In this document: positions 1 to 11,660 of the stretch, piece after piece
Numbering within the stretch: the first letter of the stretch is position 1
How the letters are laid out: every line of letters begins with the position of its first letter
Assembly (NCBI RefSeq): GCF_000004195.4
Contig: NC_030681.2
Coordinates: 27,108,982-27,172,981, forward strand
Reading direction: 5' to 3'
Source: Xenopus tropicalis
Lineage: Eukaryota; Chordata; Amphibia; Anura; Pipidae
Length of the DNA stretch: 64,000 nucleotides
Notes under the pieces: model-generated
Databases searched by the model: none
What the model saw: only the letters and a program-made list of their open reading frames with translations
Told to the model about the DNA's origin: nothing
Program-made: the position numbers and the translations under genes

Positions 1-338
1 TGAGGGGGCACACAGCCCATCACTAAATCTCTGAGGGAGCGCACAGCCCATCACTAAATCTCTGAGGGAGCGCACAGCCCATCACTAAATCTCTGAGGGG
101 GCACACAGCCCATCACTAAATCTCTGAGGGAGCACACAGCCCATCACTAAATCTCTGAGGGAGCGCACAGCCCATCACTAAATCTCTGAGGGAGCGCACA
201 GCCCATCACTAAATCTCTGAGGGAGCGCACAGCCCATCACTAAATCTCTGAGGGAGCACACAGCCCATCACTAAATCTCTGAGGGAGCACACAGCCCATC
301 ACTAAATCTCTGAGGGAGCACACAGCCCATCACTAAAT
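1..338. repeat. 31-bp tandem satellite, 11 copies
   Basis: Head-to-tail array of a 31-bp unit beginning TGAGGGAGCGCACAGCCCAT. About eleven units are visible and the array runs off the left edge of the window. Units differ mainly at a few positions (GGGAGCGC, GGGAGCAC or GGGGGCAC), so the array is well homogenised. It stops abruptly at 338 inside CACTAAAT. No coding capacity is evident. Confidence 0.95.
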
Positions 339-1473
339 GGTGGCTCAAGGGAAAGGATGTATAAGGGCAATATTTACTGATATATATATTCCAGTTTGGT
401 AAGATTCTTTAATAGGTCACTTTATATGATATAAACTATCTGCTGGTTAAGTATTTATTCTGAGGGTATAGTTTTCCTTTAATGTAAGGGTTTTAATGTG
501 CAGGTCACTGTGGGGTAAAGGTGTGGCCTGCACATTGCTAAACTAGCTCTTTTGTGACATTTCTTTAATTGCATAGGGACGCCATCATTTCCACAATTCC
601 ATGTGCAGCAACATATGAAGGATGTTGGGTTGATTGATTCTTCTTAATAAAATTACCTTTTCTGTTTTAATCTGGAGTTCTGTTCTTCGGAGTAGTATCT
701 GCCTCCCTGAGCTACAGGTCTAGGACTGCGCTTACAGACCCCTAACCACTTTGGTGAGTATCAGTTCTGACTTTAATTGAAGTGTATTTCACTGGGCATT
801 ACATCTGTCTTGGTACCTTGGTTACTTTCTATTATGGCCAATGTCTGCCTGTCAAAGCTCGCTCTTGTTCTGCATCAGTGACATTAATGTCTTCTTCTGA
901 CCATAGTTCAGCAGCTCCGTGGCCACAAAATGTGACAGCAAACTTATGGCTCAACCCAAACGAAAAATTAACCGTTAAGGTTTGAAACTTTGTTCTAGGA
1001 AATGGTCTTATAATAAGACTAATAACAAGCATTCACGGTTGGAAATACTATCAAGGGCCTTTAATCTGTTCAAGTACTTTGCCTTTGTACATTTTAAAAT
1101 CCATCAATAATTTACTTGGCATTAAACAAATCAATCTACCAAATGGCCCTGTGCTCTCAAGATGAAGCATAGCATCGATTCCGTGTGACATCTGCATCTT
1201 TAACTACACTTGCAGCATCAGTGTATCAATGGTAATGGGCCTCAGTCGTACATTATTACATTCTGGGATAATTTAGTGCCAGAGTCATTAGACTTGTACA
1301 CCTCTGAATTATTGCAATGATATCATGAAATGCCAACGTGCAAAGACATTATGTCATATAACAACAGCGGTAGGAGAATTACAGGAAATGTTTCAGGTGC
1401 TCCAGTCTGATTCATATTTGTCTGGCAAAATATTGACAAGTCATGAACTGAAATGTGGTGACAAAACATTGAT
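339..1473. other. unique AT-rich sequence, no gene seen
   Basis: No frame here has codon structure or a recognisable protein motif; the short open frames around 780-1030 overlap on both strands and look random. An AATAAA-like motif near 645, followed by GC-richer sequence and a GGTGAGT splice-donor-like motif near 752, could mark an old LTR or an exon edge. Nothing else supports either idea. Confidence 0.5.
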
Positions 1474-1477
1474 TTAA

Positions 1478-1491
1478 CCCTTTAAGTGCCA
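1478..1491 (+). repeat. left terminal inverted repeat of the piggyBac-like element
   Basis: CCCTTTAAGTGCCA directly follows the TTAA target site. Beyond these 14 bp the two ends diverge; the left subterminal region carries its own short palindrome around CCGAATTC/TTTCGG (1493-1511). Confidence 0.85.
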
Positions 1492-2189
1492 GCCGAATTC
1501 GTCATTTCGGTTCCCCCCAGTGCCAGACGTTTTTTAAGCATTTTGTACTCATTCACTTTAACAATGTTTTTTGGTAGGAAAACCTCCACGAAACTAGGGA
1601 AATTATATATCGTTTTTTTCGTCACTAATTGGGCTTCGACATACATACCAAATTTTATAACTTTTCTGGAGATATGATGTGTATTTTGGGTGAAATATGT
1701 AAAAAAAAAATAAAATTATGAAAAATTTCTGTATATTTTGAGGTTTTTTTCCATAGAAAAGTTAATTTTACTCACTTTTTTTTATTGTTTGTAAAAGCCC
1801 TGATACTCCCAATTCCAACGATACCAAATATGTGGTGGTACCCCACAGTTCCTGTCCAGAAGTAACCCCCAAACTAAGGCAATACTTAGTACAATATCAC
1901 ACCAGAACAAAGCAGAAAAGCGCTTGTAACAGTTAATGCAGCATAACTTATATGTAAATCTAAAATATCCCCTCATGTTTGGTATCTTTAGAAACTACAG
2001 ACCTTCAGGTTTCTAGGTGCAATGTAGTTTTCACTCAAAAGCCAAATACCTTTTGTCAGTGCATTGTGAAATTTGGAACTTTTTATGACATTTTTTTTTT
2101 TTTTCTAAAACGTAAACTTGGACGCATGATCAAATGTGGATTTGACAAAAAAAAATCTCATAAAAATTTTCTAACAAAGGCATATTTGA

Positions 2190-5100
2190 AAGACAAACTT
2201 CTCCTGAATAAAATGATGCCCCATATGTATGGGTGCACATAAAGACATGGGCACCAAACACTCCAAAGCAGGGGCAATGCACAAGGGCAATTACAGCTAA
2301 AAATGTGGGGGCTGCGCTCTATGTGCACTTCCTGCAGTTTTTCAGTGTTAACCCCCCCTACCTGTGAAATAACCCCCACAAACTATATATTTCTGAAAAG
2401 TGCACACCTTCAGCTATTCAGAGACACCACTCTTCTCTTTCTACATGGAAAATTGTGGCCGCAGTCCCTTGCAGAAGTCAGCGCTTTGGTCAGAAATCAA
2501 GGAAAAACTAGATACAAACCTAGATTTCTCCCCAAAATCTCCATGGCAACTACCAAAAACTTACTAACCATCAATCTGCAAGTTCCCCTGAATAAAACGA
2601 TACCCCATATGTATGGGTGCACATAAAGACGTGGCCACCAAATGCCCCAAAACAGGGGCAATGCATAAGGGCAATTTCAGTTGAAATTTTGGGGGCTGCG
2701 CTCTATGTGCACTACCTGCAGTTTTTCAGTGTTAACCCCCCCTACCTGTGAGATAACCCCCACAATCTATATATTTACGAAAAGTGCACACCTTCAGCTA
2801 TTCAGAGACACCACTCTTCTCTTTCTACATGGAAAATTGTGGCCGCAGTCCCTTGCAGAAGTTAGCGCTTTGGTCAGAAATCAAGGAAAAACTAGATACA
2901 AACCTAGATTTCTCCCCAAAATCTCCATGGCAACTACCAAAAACTTACTAACCATCAATCTGCAAGTTCCCCTGAATAAAACGATACCCCATATGTATGG
3001 GTGCACATAAAGACGTGGCCACCAAATGCCCCAAAACAGGGGCAATGCATAAGGGCAATTTCAGTTGAAATTTTGGGGGCTGCGCTCTATGTGCACTACC
3101 TGCAGTTTTTCAGTGTTAACCCCCCCTACCTGTGAGATAACCCCCACAATCTATATATTTACGAAAAGTGCACACCTTCAGCTATTCAGAGACACCACTC
3201 TTCTCTTTCTACATGGAAAATTGTGGCCGCAGTCCCTTGCAGAAGTTAGCGCTTTGGTCAGAAATCAAGGAAAAACTAGATACAAACCTAGATTTCTCCC
3301 CAAAATCTCCATGGCAACTACCAAAAACTTACTAACCATCAATCTGCAAGTTCCCCTGAATAAAACGATACCCCATATGTATGGGTGCACATAAAGACGT
3401 GGCCACCAAATGCCCCAAAACAGGGGCAATGCATAAGGGCAATTTCAGTTGAAATTTTGGGGGCTGCGCTCTATGTGCACTACCTGCAGTTTTTCAGTGA
3501 TAACCCCCCCTACCTGTGAGATACCCCCACAATCTATATATTTACGAAAAGTGCACACCTTCAGCTATTCAGAGACACCACTCTTCTCTTTCTACATGGA
3601 AAATTGTGGCCGCAGTCCCTTGCAGAAGTCAGCGCTTTGGTCAGAAATCAAGGAAAAACCAGATACAACCCTAGATTTTGGTCAGAAATCAAGGAAAAAC
3701 CAGATAAAAACCTAGATTTCTCCCCAAAATCTCCATGGCAACTACCAAAAACTTACTAAACCTCAATTTGCAAGTTCCCCTGAATAAAACGATACCCCAT
3801 ATGTATGGGTGCACATAAAGACGTGGCCACCAAATGCCCCAAAACAGGGGCAATGCATAAGGGCAATTTCAGTTGAAATTTTGGGGGCTGCGCTCTATGT
3901 GCACTACCTGCAGTTTTTCAGTGTTAACCCCCCCTACCTGTGAAATAACCCCCGCAAACTATATATTTCTGAAAAGTGCACACCTTCAGCTATTCAGAGA
4001 CGCCACTCTCCTCTTTCTACATGGAAAATTGTGGCCGCAGTCCCTTGCAGAAGTTAGCGCTTTGGTCAGAAATCAAGGAAAAACCAGATACAAACCTAGA
4101 TTTCTCCCCAAAATCTCCATGGCAACTACCAAAAACTTACTAACCATCAATCTGCAAGTTCCCCTGAATAAAACGATACCCCATATGTATGGGTGCACAT
4201 AAAGACGTGGCCACCAAATGCCCCAAAACAGGGGCAATGCATAAGGGGAATTTCAGTTGAAATTTTGGGGGCTGCGCTCTATGTGCACTACCTGCAGTTT
4301 TTCAGTGATAACCCCCCCTACCTGTGAGATACCCCCACAATCTATATATTTACGAAAAGTGCACACCTTCAGCTATTCAGAGACACCACTCTTCTCTTTC
4401 TACATGGAAAATTGTGGCCGCAGTCCCTTGCAGAAGTCAGCGCTTTGGTCAGAAATCAAGGAAAAACCAGATACAACACTAGATTTTGGTCAGAAATCAA
4501 GGAAAAACCAGATAAAAACCTAGATTTCTCCCCAAAATCTCCATGGCAACTACCAAAAACTTACTAAACCTCAATTTGCAAGTTCCCCTGAATAAAACGA
4601 TACCCCATATGTATGGGTGCACATAAAGACGTGGCCACCAAATGCCCCCAAACAGGGGCAATGCATAAGGGGGGGCTGTGCTCTATCTGCAGTTATTTAG
4701 TCTAAACACCCCCATACCTGTGAAATAACCCCCGCAAACTATATATTTCTGAAAAGTGCACACCTTCAGCTATTCAGAGACGCCACTCTCCTCTTTCTAC
4801 ATGGAAAATTGTGGCCGCAGTCCCTTGCAGAAGTTAGCGCTTTGGTCAGAAATCAAGGAAAAACCAGATACAAACCTAGATTTCTCCCCAAAATCTCCAT
4901 GGCAACTACCAAAAACTTACTAACCATCAATCTGCAAGTTCCCCTGAATAAAACGATACCCCATATGTATGGGTGCACATAAAGACGTGGCCACCAAATG
5001 CCCCCAAACAGGGGCAATGCATAAGGGCAATTTCAGTTGAAATTTTGGGGGCTGCGCTCTATGTGCACTACCTGCAGTTTTTCAGTGTTAACCCCCCCTA

Positions 5101-7379
5101 CCTGTGAGATAACCCCCACAATCTATATATTTACGAAAAGTGCACACCTTCAGCTATTCAGAGACGCCACTCTTCTCTTTCTACATGGAAAATTGTGGCC
5201 GCAGTCCCTTGCAGAAGTCAGCGCTTTGGTCAGAAATCAAGGAAAAACCAGATACAAACCTAGATTTTGGTCAGAAATCAAGGAAAAACCAGATAAAAAA
5301 CCTAGATTTCTCCCCAAAATCTCCATGGCAACTACCAAAAACTTACTAAACCTCAATTTGCAAGTTCCCCTGAATAAAACGATACCCCATATGTATGGGT
5401 GCACATAAAGACGTGGCCACCAAATGCCCCCAAACAGGGGCAATGCATAAGGGGGGGCTGTGCTCTATCTGCAGTTATTTAGTCTAAACACCCCCATACC
5501 TGTGAAATAACCCCCGCAAACTATATATTTCTGAAAAGTGCACACCTTCAGCTATTCAGAGACGCCACTCTCCTCTTTCTACATGGAAAATTGTGGCCGC
5601 AGTCCCTTGCAGAAGTTAGCGCTTTGGTCAGAAATCAAGGAAAAACCAGATACAAACCTAGATTTCTCCCCAAAATCTCCATGGCAACTACCAAAAACTT
5701 ACTAACCATCAATCTGCAAGTTCCCCTGAATAAAACGATACCCCATATGTATGGGTGCACATAAAGACGTGGCCACCAAATGCCCCCAAACAGGGGCAAT
5801 GCATAAGGGCAATTTCAGTTGAAATTTTGGGGGCTGCGCTCTATGTGCACTACCTGCAGTTTTTCAGTGTTAACCCCCCCTACCTGTGAGATAACCCCCA
5901 CAATCTATATATTTACGAAAAGTGCACACCTTCAGCTATTCAGAGACGCCACTCTTCTCTTTCTACATGGAAAATTGTGGCCGCAATCCCTTGCAGAAGT
6001 CAGCGCTTTGGTCAGAAATCAAGGAAAAACCAGATACAAACCTAGATTTTGGTCAGAAATCAAGGAAAAACCAGATAAAAAACCTAGATTTCTCCCCAAA
6101 ATCTCCATGGCAACTACCAAAAACTTACTAAACCTCAATTTGCAAGTTCCCCTGAATAAAACGATACCCCATATGTATGGGTGCACATAAAGACGTGGCC
6201 ACCAAATGCCCCCAAACAGGGGCAATGCATAAGGGGGGGCTGTGCTCTATCTGCAGTTATTTAGTCTAAACACCCCCATACCTGTGAAATAACCCCCGCA
6301 AACTATATATTTCTGAAAAGTGCACACCTTCAGCTATTCAGAGACGCCACTCTCCTCTTTCTACATGGAAAATTGTGGCCGCAGTCCCTTGCAGAAGTTA
6401 GCGCTTTGGTCAGAAATCAAGGAAAAACCAGATACAAACCTAGATTTCTCCCCAAAATCTCCATGGCAACTACCAAAAACTTACTAACCATCAATCTGCA
6501 AGTTCCCCTGAATAAAACGATACCCCATATGTATGGGTGCACATAAAGACGTGGCCACCAAATGCCCCCAAACAGGGGCAATGCATAAGGGCAATTTCAG
6601 TTGAAATTTTGGGGGCTGCGCTCTATGTGCACTACCTGCAGTTTTTCAGTGTTAACCCCCCCTACCTGTGAGATAACCCCCACAATCTATATATTTACGA
6701 AAAGTGCACACCTTCAGCTATTCAGAGACGCCACTCTTCTCTTTCTACATGGAAAATTGTGGCCGTAATCCCTTGCAGAAGTCAGCGCTTTGGTCAGAAA
6801 TCAAGGAAAAACCAGATACAAACCTAGATTTTGGTCAGAAATCAAGGAAAAACCAGATAAAAAACCTAGATTTCTCCCCAAAATCTCCATGGCAACTACC
6901 AAAAACTTACTAAACCTCAATTTGCAAGTTCCCCTGAATAAAACGATACCCCATATGTATGGGTGCACATAAAGACGTGGCCACCAAATGCCCCCAAACA
7001 GGGGCAATGCATAAGGGCAATTTCAGTTGAAATTTTGGGGGCTGCGCTCTATGTGCACTACCTGCAGTTTTTCAGTGTTAACCCCCCCTACCTGTGAGAT
7101 AACCCCCACAATCTATATATTTACGAAAAGTGCACACCTTCAGCTATTCAGAGACGCCACTCTTCTCTTTCTACATGGAAAATTGTGGCCGCAGTCCCTT
7201 GCAGAAGTCAGCGCTTTGGTCAGAAATCAAGGAAAAACCAGATACAAACCTAGATTTTGGTCAGAAATCAAGGAAAAACCAGATAAAAAACCTAGATTTC
7301 TCCCCAAAATCTCCATGGCAACTACCAAAAACTTACTAACCATCAATCTGCAAGTTCCCCTGAATAAAACGATACCTAT
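2190..7379. repeat. higher-order tandem array of ~0.4-kb monomers
   Basis: Monomers of three kinds are visible. The first is 384 bp (starts near 2681, 3065, 3873). The second is ~414-424 bp, carrying an internal ~40-bp duplication around GGTCAGAAATCAAGGAAAAA (3449, 4257, 5037, 5819, 6601, 7027). The third is ~368 bp, lacking the GCAATTTCAGTTGAAATTTT segment and starting with a G-run and CTGTGCTCTATCTGCAG (near 4671, 5451, 6232). From 4257 to 6600 the second and third types alternate as a 780-782-bp dimer repeated three times almost without change. The first unit (2190-2680) is degenerate. Every monomer contains CCCCATATGTATGGGTGCAC. The repeated 88-123-residue open frames are by-products of the repeat. 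Confidence 0.93.
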
Positions 7380-7463
7380 GTCTGGTTGCACATAAGTACA
7401 TGGCCGCCAAACCTGAAAATGCATAATATTGGGGCTGCACTCTATGCACCCCTTTTTTTTTTG

Positions 7464-7615
7464 CCTGCACCCGAATGAATGGGATACGCTCGGGTGCAGG
7501 CACATGTAGCCGATATACGCATGAAAACGCGTGAGAATGCAAAGTCTCGCGTTTTCATGCGTATATCGGCTACACGTGCCTGCACCCGAGTGTATCCCAT
7601 TCATTCGGGTGCAGG
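7464..7615. repeat. 152-bp near-perfect hairpin
   Basis: Left arm 7464-7531 and right arm 7548-7615 are 68-bp reverse complements with about two mismatches, around a 16-bp centre. Each arm also contains CTGCACCCGA...TCGGGTGCAG, a smaller palindrome, so a cruciform could branch. It lies just past the last array monomer inside the piggyBac-like element. It is probably a nested foldback insertion. Confidence 0.88.
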
Positions 7616-7626
7616 AACAAGTAGCA

Positions 7627-7687
7627 GGCGTAGGGCTGAATTTTTGGCAAGCGTTTTTCCACTTGCTGAAAAAATCAGCCCTACGCC
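7627..7687. repeat. 61-bp hairpin
   Basis: GGCGTAGGGCTGAATTTTT pairs with AAAAAATCAGCCCTACGCC across a short loop. It directly follows the 152-bp hairpin. The terminal motif and the following GTGTGGCATCAGCCTAA resemble an end of a small hAT-type element, but no second end with a target duplication could be matched. Confidence 0.75.
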
Positions 7688-7784
7688 TCGTGTGGCATCA
7701 GCCTAACCCTTGGCAATAGAAACTACCAGAACAATCTTAGCACCTCTGGACCTTTCTAGAACAACTGAAATCAAATGGAATAAA

Positions 7785-8010
7785 ACCACTAAAAGCAATC
7801 AAAGAACAATAGTTGCAATGAAATCGGTAAGAGCCCTGGATCCACCAATGTCACTGCAAAAGCAACCTTTTTGGGGGCACTAAACACACAATAAAGAACA
7901 ATGCAAAGATAAAACACCGTAAAATCCAATAAAACCACCTAAACCAACAGAAGAACAATAATTGCAATGAAATCGGTGGTCAGAGCCCTGGATCCACCAA
8001 CGTCACTGCA
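7785..8010. repeat. two-copy ~75-bp direct repeat
   Basis: Segments near 7785-7858 and 7934-8010 share GAAATCGGT...GAGCCCTGGATCCACCAA and flanking sequence at roughly 85% by eye, about 150 bp apart. They are part of the right arm of the piggyBac-like element. No coding frame is seen. Confidence 0.7.
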
Positions 8011-8159
8011 AATTCAGCACCCAATAGCAATACAAAAAGTTACAGTGCAATAGAATAATTCAAAAACAGAAATCAATTATGAAAATGCCAAAAAAACACT
8101 AAAATGCAACCAAATAAATCAGATAATTATAGAGCAAGATCAAAGACTGCCAAAGAAAG

Positions 8160-8345
8160 CAAAGACAGAAAGAAAAGAAAAGAAAGAAAGAAAAAAAAAA
8201 AAAAAAAAAAAAAAGTGTAAGTGTGTGTGTAAGTGTCTGTGTGTGCTTGGGAAAGTTGTAAATAAGTGTGTATGTGTACAAAAGTGTAATAATGACAAAG
8301 ATAGAAGAAAAAATGCAAAAAAAAAAAAAAAAAAATTTTTTAGAC
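8160..8345. repeat. poly-purine and GT simple repeats
   Basis: GAAA/GA-rich sequence and a 20-bp-plus A-run (8160-8215) are followed by a short GTGTGTAAGTGT tract and a second A-run near 8318. Predicted short open frames here are low-complexity artefacts. Confidence 0.9.
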
Positions 8346-8531
8346 AGTTGAGATAGAAATAAGCAAAATAAACAGTGGTAGAGAGTTGTAGTTCAGCTTA
8401 CCCAAGGCAGGCAGACGATCAGGGGCGATCAGGGGCGATCAATCCAGCAGGAAGGCAGCAGGGGAGCTCCATCTTGTCCAAAGTGCGCAGCAGGAGTGAG
8501 GGAGCCGACAGTAGGCGGCGCTATTTAAAGG

Positions 8532-8787
8532 GACAGCAGTGGACACGTCATCAACGCGTGTCCACTGCTGTCATTGGCTGGCGACGCGATCGGTGCGGCT
8601 GGGGGACCCGGATCGGTATGTATGTGCTGCTCTGCTCGTTGCCTAGGGGGATCTGAGGGGTTTACAAGCGCTGCGCTGCTTTAAAAGCGAGCGCAGCGCT
8701 TGTAAACCCGACAGTGCCATTGGACGTAGATTCTACGTCCCATGGCACTTTGGTCCCTTGGTACCTGGGACGTAGAATCTACGTCCC
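8532..8787. repeat. four palindromes of the right subterminal region
   Basis: Four successive inverted repeats are visible. A 16-bp stem lies at 8532-8547/8557-8572. A 17-bp stem lies at 8661-8677/8690-8706. An 18-bp stem with one mismatch lies at 8713-8748, centred on GGACGTAGATTCTACGTCC. A 10-bp stem lies at 8767-8787, centred on GGACGTAGAATCTACGTCC. The last two share the same palindromic core and sit next to TGCCA-type motifs like those of the terminal repeat. They could be transposase-binding subterminal repeats. Confidence 0.82.
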
Positions 8788-8788
8788 T

Positions 8789-8802
8789 TGGCACTTAAAG
8801 GG
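8789..8802 (-). repeat. right terminal inverted repeat of the piggyBac-like element
   Basis: TGGCACTTAAAGGG, the exact reverse complement of the left end, followed by TTAA at 8803-8806. This defines the right boundary of the element. Confidence 0.85.
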
Positions 8803-9017
8803 TTAACAAAGGAAAATCTTGTTCAAAATACACTTTGAACTGCATGTTGAGTAATATTGCATAGGCCGATCTAGCAGAAATGGCAGTTCCTAGTGTTATC
8901 ACAATCAAATTGCAGCTGGGTATTAAAGTCTTAGATTTCCACCACATGCTTCACTAGGCCTCTTTTATGGTTTAGTTTTATTATGAAACATTAATTGGTG
9001 ACTATTACCTGAGAGTA

Positions 9018-9540
9018 GACAGAGACAATGGGTCTTCTGCACTCACCCATATTCAATATATATAGGACAATTCAACATTTTGTGCATTAAGCTACCAAGA
9101 TATGCCCACCCCTTTAAACAAAACAGAGATTGTTTGCAATATTGCATATATTCAAGCTGGCCAACTATGTCAAAGTTATCCCCAGTCTGGCCAGTTCTAC
9201 ACTTACTTTTATCTGATTCATTAACAACTTTTATTGGCCGCCATTGGGATCACCTGGCTATCGTTGGGAATGATGGGAGCTACAACATAGAGCTGGCCAC
9301 TGCTTCTGCTATAGCAATAAAGTTGTGCTCACCACTATATTTTAAACCATTAGTTGGGGGTGCAATAAAGCTGTAACCACAAAATTCATACAGAAAGAGA
9401 CAAGAGGTCCTCTGAATTCATCCATTATCCATATATAGGATGTTAGGACATTCTGTGCATTAAGTTACTAAGAAATAGCCTTCCCTTTAAACAAAACAGG
9501 GATTGTTTGTCTATCTTTTGCAATATGCACAACATAATTA
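9018..9540 (+). repeat. dispersed repeat, one long and one partial copy
   Basis: 9018-9370 runs from the CTTCTGCACTCACCC motif through ACAAAACAGAGATTGTTTGC to AAGTTGTGCTCACCACT. A second partial copy follows at 9396-9535, with the same ACAAAACAGGGATTGTTTG core. A third, minus-strand copy lies at 61894-62310. The ends are not clear enough to assign a class; a retroelement is possible. Confidence 0.65.
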
Positions 9541-9605
9541 CATAAGGTTGAAAAATGACCAGAGTTCATCAAGTTCAACCCTTCCAAGTAAAGCCAGTGC
9601 ATGAG
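9541..9605 (-). mobile_element. fragment of a LINE-like 3' tail
   Basis: Contains GGTTGAAAAATGACCAGAG and CAAGTTCAACCCTTCCAAGT. The same motif occurs in the opposite orientation at the end of the LINE copy near 39875-39935, where it closes the element. Too short to classify further. Confidence 0.55.
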
Positions 9606-9795
9606 TATAAATTGTGAAGTGTGACAGAGAATAAAACTAATGGGAAAAGCATTATGGGAGTAGATGGTACCAGTAAAGGTAATGAAAGAGCTAAAAATAT
9701 AGAAATAAGTGGCAATTTGGGTCTTCCTGGAATTCCAATTAAACTTGTAACATTTTTGTAATTCCCCCTAAATGTGCTACAGTTAGGATCCATGA

Positions 9796-9992
9796 CTAGT
9801 GGTGGGTGAATCTGTCCCGTTTCGCTGAAAAATTCGTGAAACTATTGGAAAATTCGCGAAGTGGCGCATGTGATATTTTTTGATGCGACTGCACCCATTT
9901 TTACATGCCCGTGTCCAAAACAATTTGCCATTGGTTAAATGCAGAAATTCGCTTCGAATCCATGCCTGGCGATAAAAATTTGCTCATCACTA
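9796..9992. mobile_element. MITE of the GCGAATCTGTCCC family
   Basis: Left end CTAGTGGTGGGTGAATCTGTC and right end TTTGCTCATCACTA are inverted ends of a family that recurs at 36735, 40967, 42817, 45285 and 56337. The consensus end reads TAGTGATGAGCGAATCTGTC. The interior includes CGCGAA/TTCGC foldback sequence. No transposase is present. Confidence 0.72.
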
Positions 9993-11463
9993 TCCATGAC
10001 CACTGCGTCAGAATGCTTCTAATTATGTTTGGATGCCATATTCAGTCACAAAGTTGACTTTTATTTTTTTCATAATTTTAGTTAAGTACTTTTCCCAACA
10101 TTTCTCTGCATTAGCAAACATTACTATTTTTCAGGCACAAAAACCGATTGGCTGTTGAGCTATTGTTTTCACAGACTGACACATTCAAAATGAAGACCCA
10201 TGATTTAGTAAAACAAACATTCTTTATTCCCCACATTAGACATTATTAATTGGTTAAACCGTACTAGAAATGTTCCATCCAATAGATAGACTTCATACCC
10301 AAAAAAAGCACAGTATAATATTCTGCATCTATGAGAAAAGACCGTATCCCACAAATAAACAGCTACAATAGCAGAACACATTTTGACAGAACAAAATACA
10401 CAGAAAGGGTGAAACATATTAAAACAATTAAAAAGAAAAATCACATATGACCCAAAGTTCCAGATGTTCAAAATATCTAATAATACTAACACATAAATCA
10501 GGCAACTGTTACTACCATAAAGTGCTATTAGCTGGGTGCCCATAGGAGTCAATGGCGTGGATCTGTGGATGATGTAGTGGCTCTGGATATGTAGTATAGC
10601 GGTATGATATATATAATGAAAAATTTCATGTCAAATAAATACAATAAATATATTTAAATAAATATAAGAACTAAACTAAAATACATAATGCTAATATAAT
10701 AAACAAATATATAATAACCCAAGAAAATAATAATATAAGCATATAATAAAAAAAAATGTGCTAAAAATTTTTTCAAGTAGGGTTTTCTGTTCTTAATCAC
10801 CTTAATGACCTTCTTTACATTGTTTGGTTTTTCAGTCACATCCAGTTTTCCTCTCTGTGTATTAGTTTTTCCATGCCTGACAATATGCTGAACACCAGTA
10901 TCTTTTCATTCCATCCAGGCAATTATTCCCTTCCTATAGTTACTGATCATATCTCTAGCATTTCCTAGGCAAGGAATTTCACAAGGGTTCCAGCATACCC
11001 TTAGGATCCCCTTAAATCTCTATAAGCTCTTGAATATGTTTGCTATAGATTAATAATATACATTAGAGGTTTCCTTTTTTGAATTGAAAATGCTAATAAT
11101 TTTACAAGCCTTTGTTCATTATGAGAACCCCTAATTGGTTTAATTGGTGACTGCATTCAGAATCATGGGTCTCCTTTTGCTCTGTGGCTTTGGTTTTGTT
11201 GGATTCAACCATGCTATAGTAATTTCACATCATTATGACCCCAAATTGTTATGCTCCCATAACAGCTCTGTAATATGACTTCACATTTGGTTGAACTCTT
11301 TGCCATGAATTTAAAAAGGTCTATTCAACACTGTTAAAGTGACTGTCATCTAGATGTGCTAAAAAAGGGTGCTGGACCCTTCAACTACCATAGTCACAGC
11401 TACACTTTTGCCATTCACCTACTGACTCCAGGAACATTCCATATAAGAGTATGAGGGGGTTTC
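9993..11463. other. unique AT-rich sequence, no gene seen
   Basis: Very AT-rich, especially 10600-10760, with scattered short open frames of low-complexity composition on the minus strand. No domain, splice-like coding block or RNA gene was recognised. Confidence 0.55.
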
Positions 11464-11471
11464 CTCTACAG

Positions 11472-11652
11472 CAGGGGTGGGCAGGCTCGGTCTGGTCGCG
11501 ATCGACCGGACCGACGCGGAATGCAGAAGTGCGGCGTGCGTGCATACGTACACATTCGCAGAGCTCTTCCGCATTCCCAGCTTGATTGCGGCCCACCAGA
11601 AATCCTCAGGGGATCGACTGGTGGACCTCGATCAACGTATTGGCCACCCCTG
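11472..11652. mobile_element. 181-bp hAT-type MITE with 8-bp target duplication
   Basis: Starts CAGGGGTGGGCAGGCTCGG and ends TTGGCCACCCCTG. It is flanked on both sides by the exact 8-bp duplication CTCTACAG (11464-11471 and 11653-11660). CAGGGGTGG ends with an 8-bp duplication are diagnostic of the hAT superfamily. The interior is GC-rich with CGATCGAC motifs. Non-autonomous. Confidence 0.9.
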
Positions 11653-11660
11653 CTCTACAG

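Larger units (their letters stand above)
1478..8802. mobile_element. 7.3-kb non-autonomous piggyBac-like element
   Basis: The left end reads CCCTTTAAGTGCCA immediately after TTAA (1474-1477). The right end is the exact reverse complement of those 14 bp and is immediately followed by TTAA (8803-8806). A TTAA target duplication with CCCTTT-type termini is characteristic of piggyBac transposons. No transposase frame is present. The interior consists of an AT-rich left arm (1492-2190), a tandem array (2190-7379), two hairpin modules (7464-7687), a unique stretch with a 75-bp direct repeat, purine and GT simple repeats, and a GC-rich right arm made of palindromes. Its size is unusual for a MITE and comes mostly from array expansion. 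Assignment rests on ends and TSD only. Confidence 0.82.

Noticed and set aside
1..338. CRISPR-like array
   Set aside because: The 31-bp units are directly adjacent with no unique spacers, and the context is vertebrate; it is a satellite.
2303..7395. Series of near-identical 88-123-codon frames and minus-strand 68-codon frames
   Set aside because: They recur because the DNA monomers recur. Frames break or shift between monomer types, and no domain, start context or promoter is present.
9575..10552. Minus-strand frames of 72 and 115 codons
   Set aside because: AT-rich low-complexity composition, no recognisable domain and no supporting signals.
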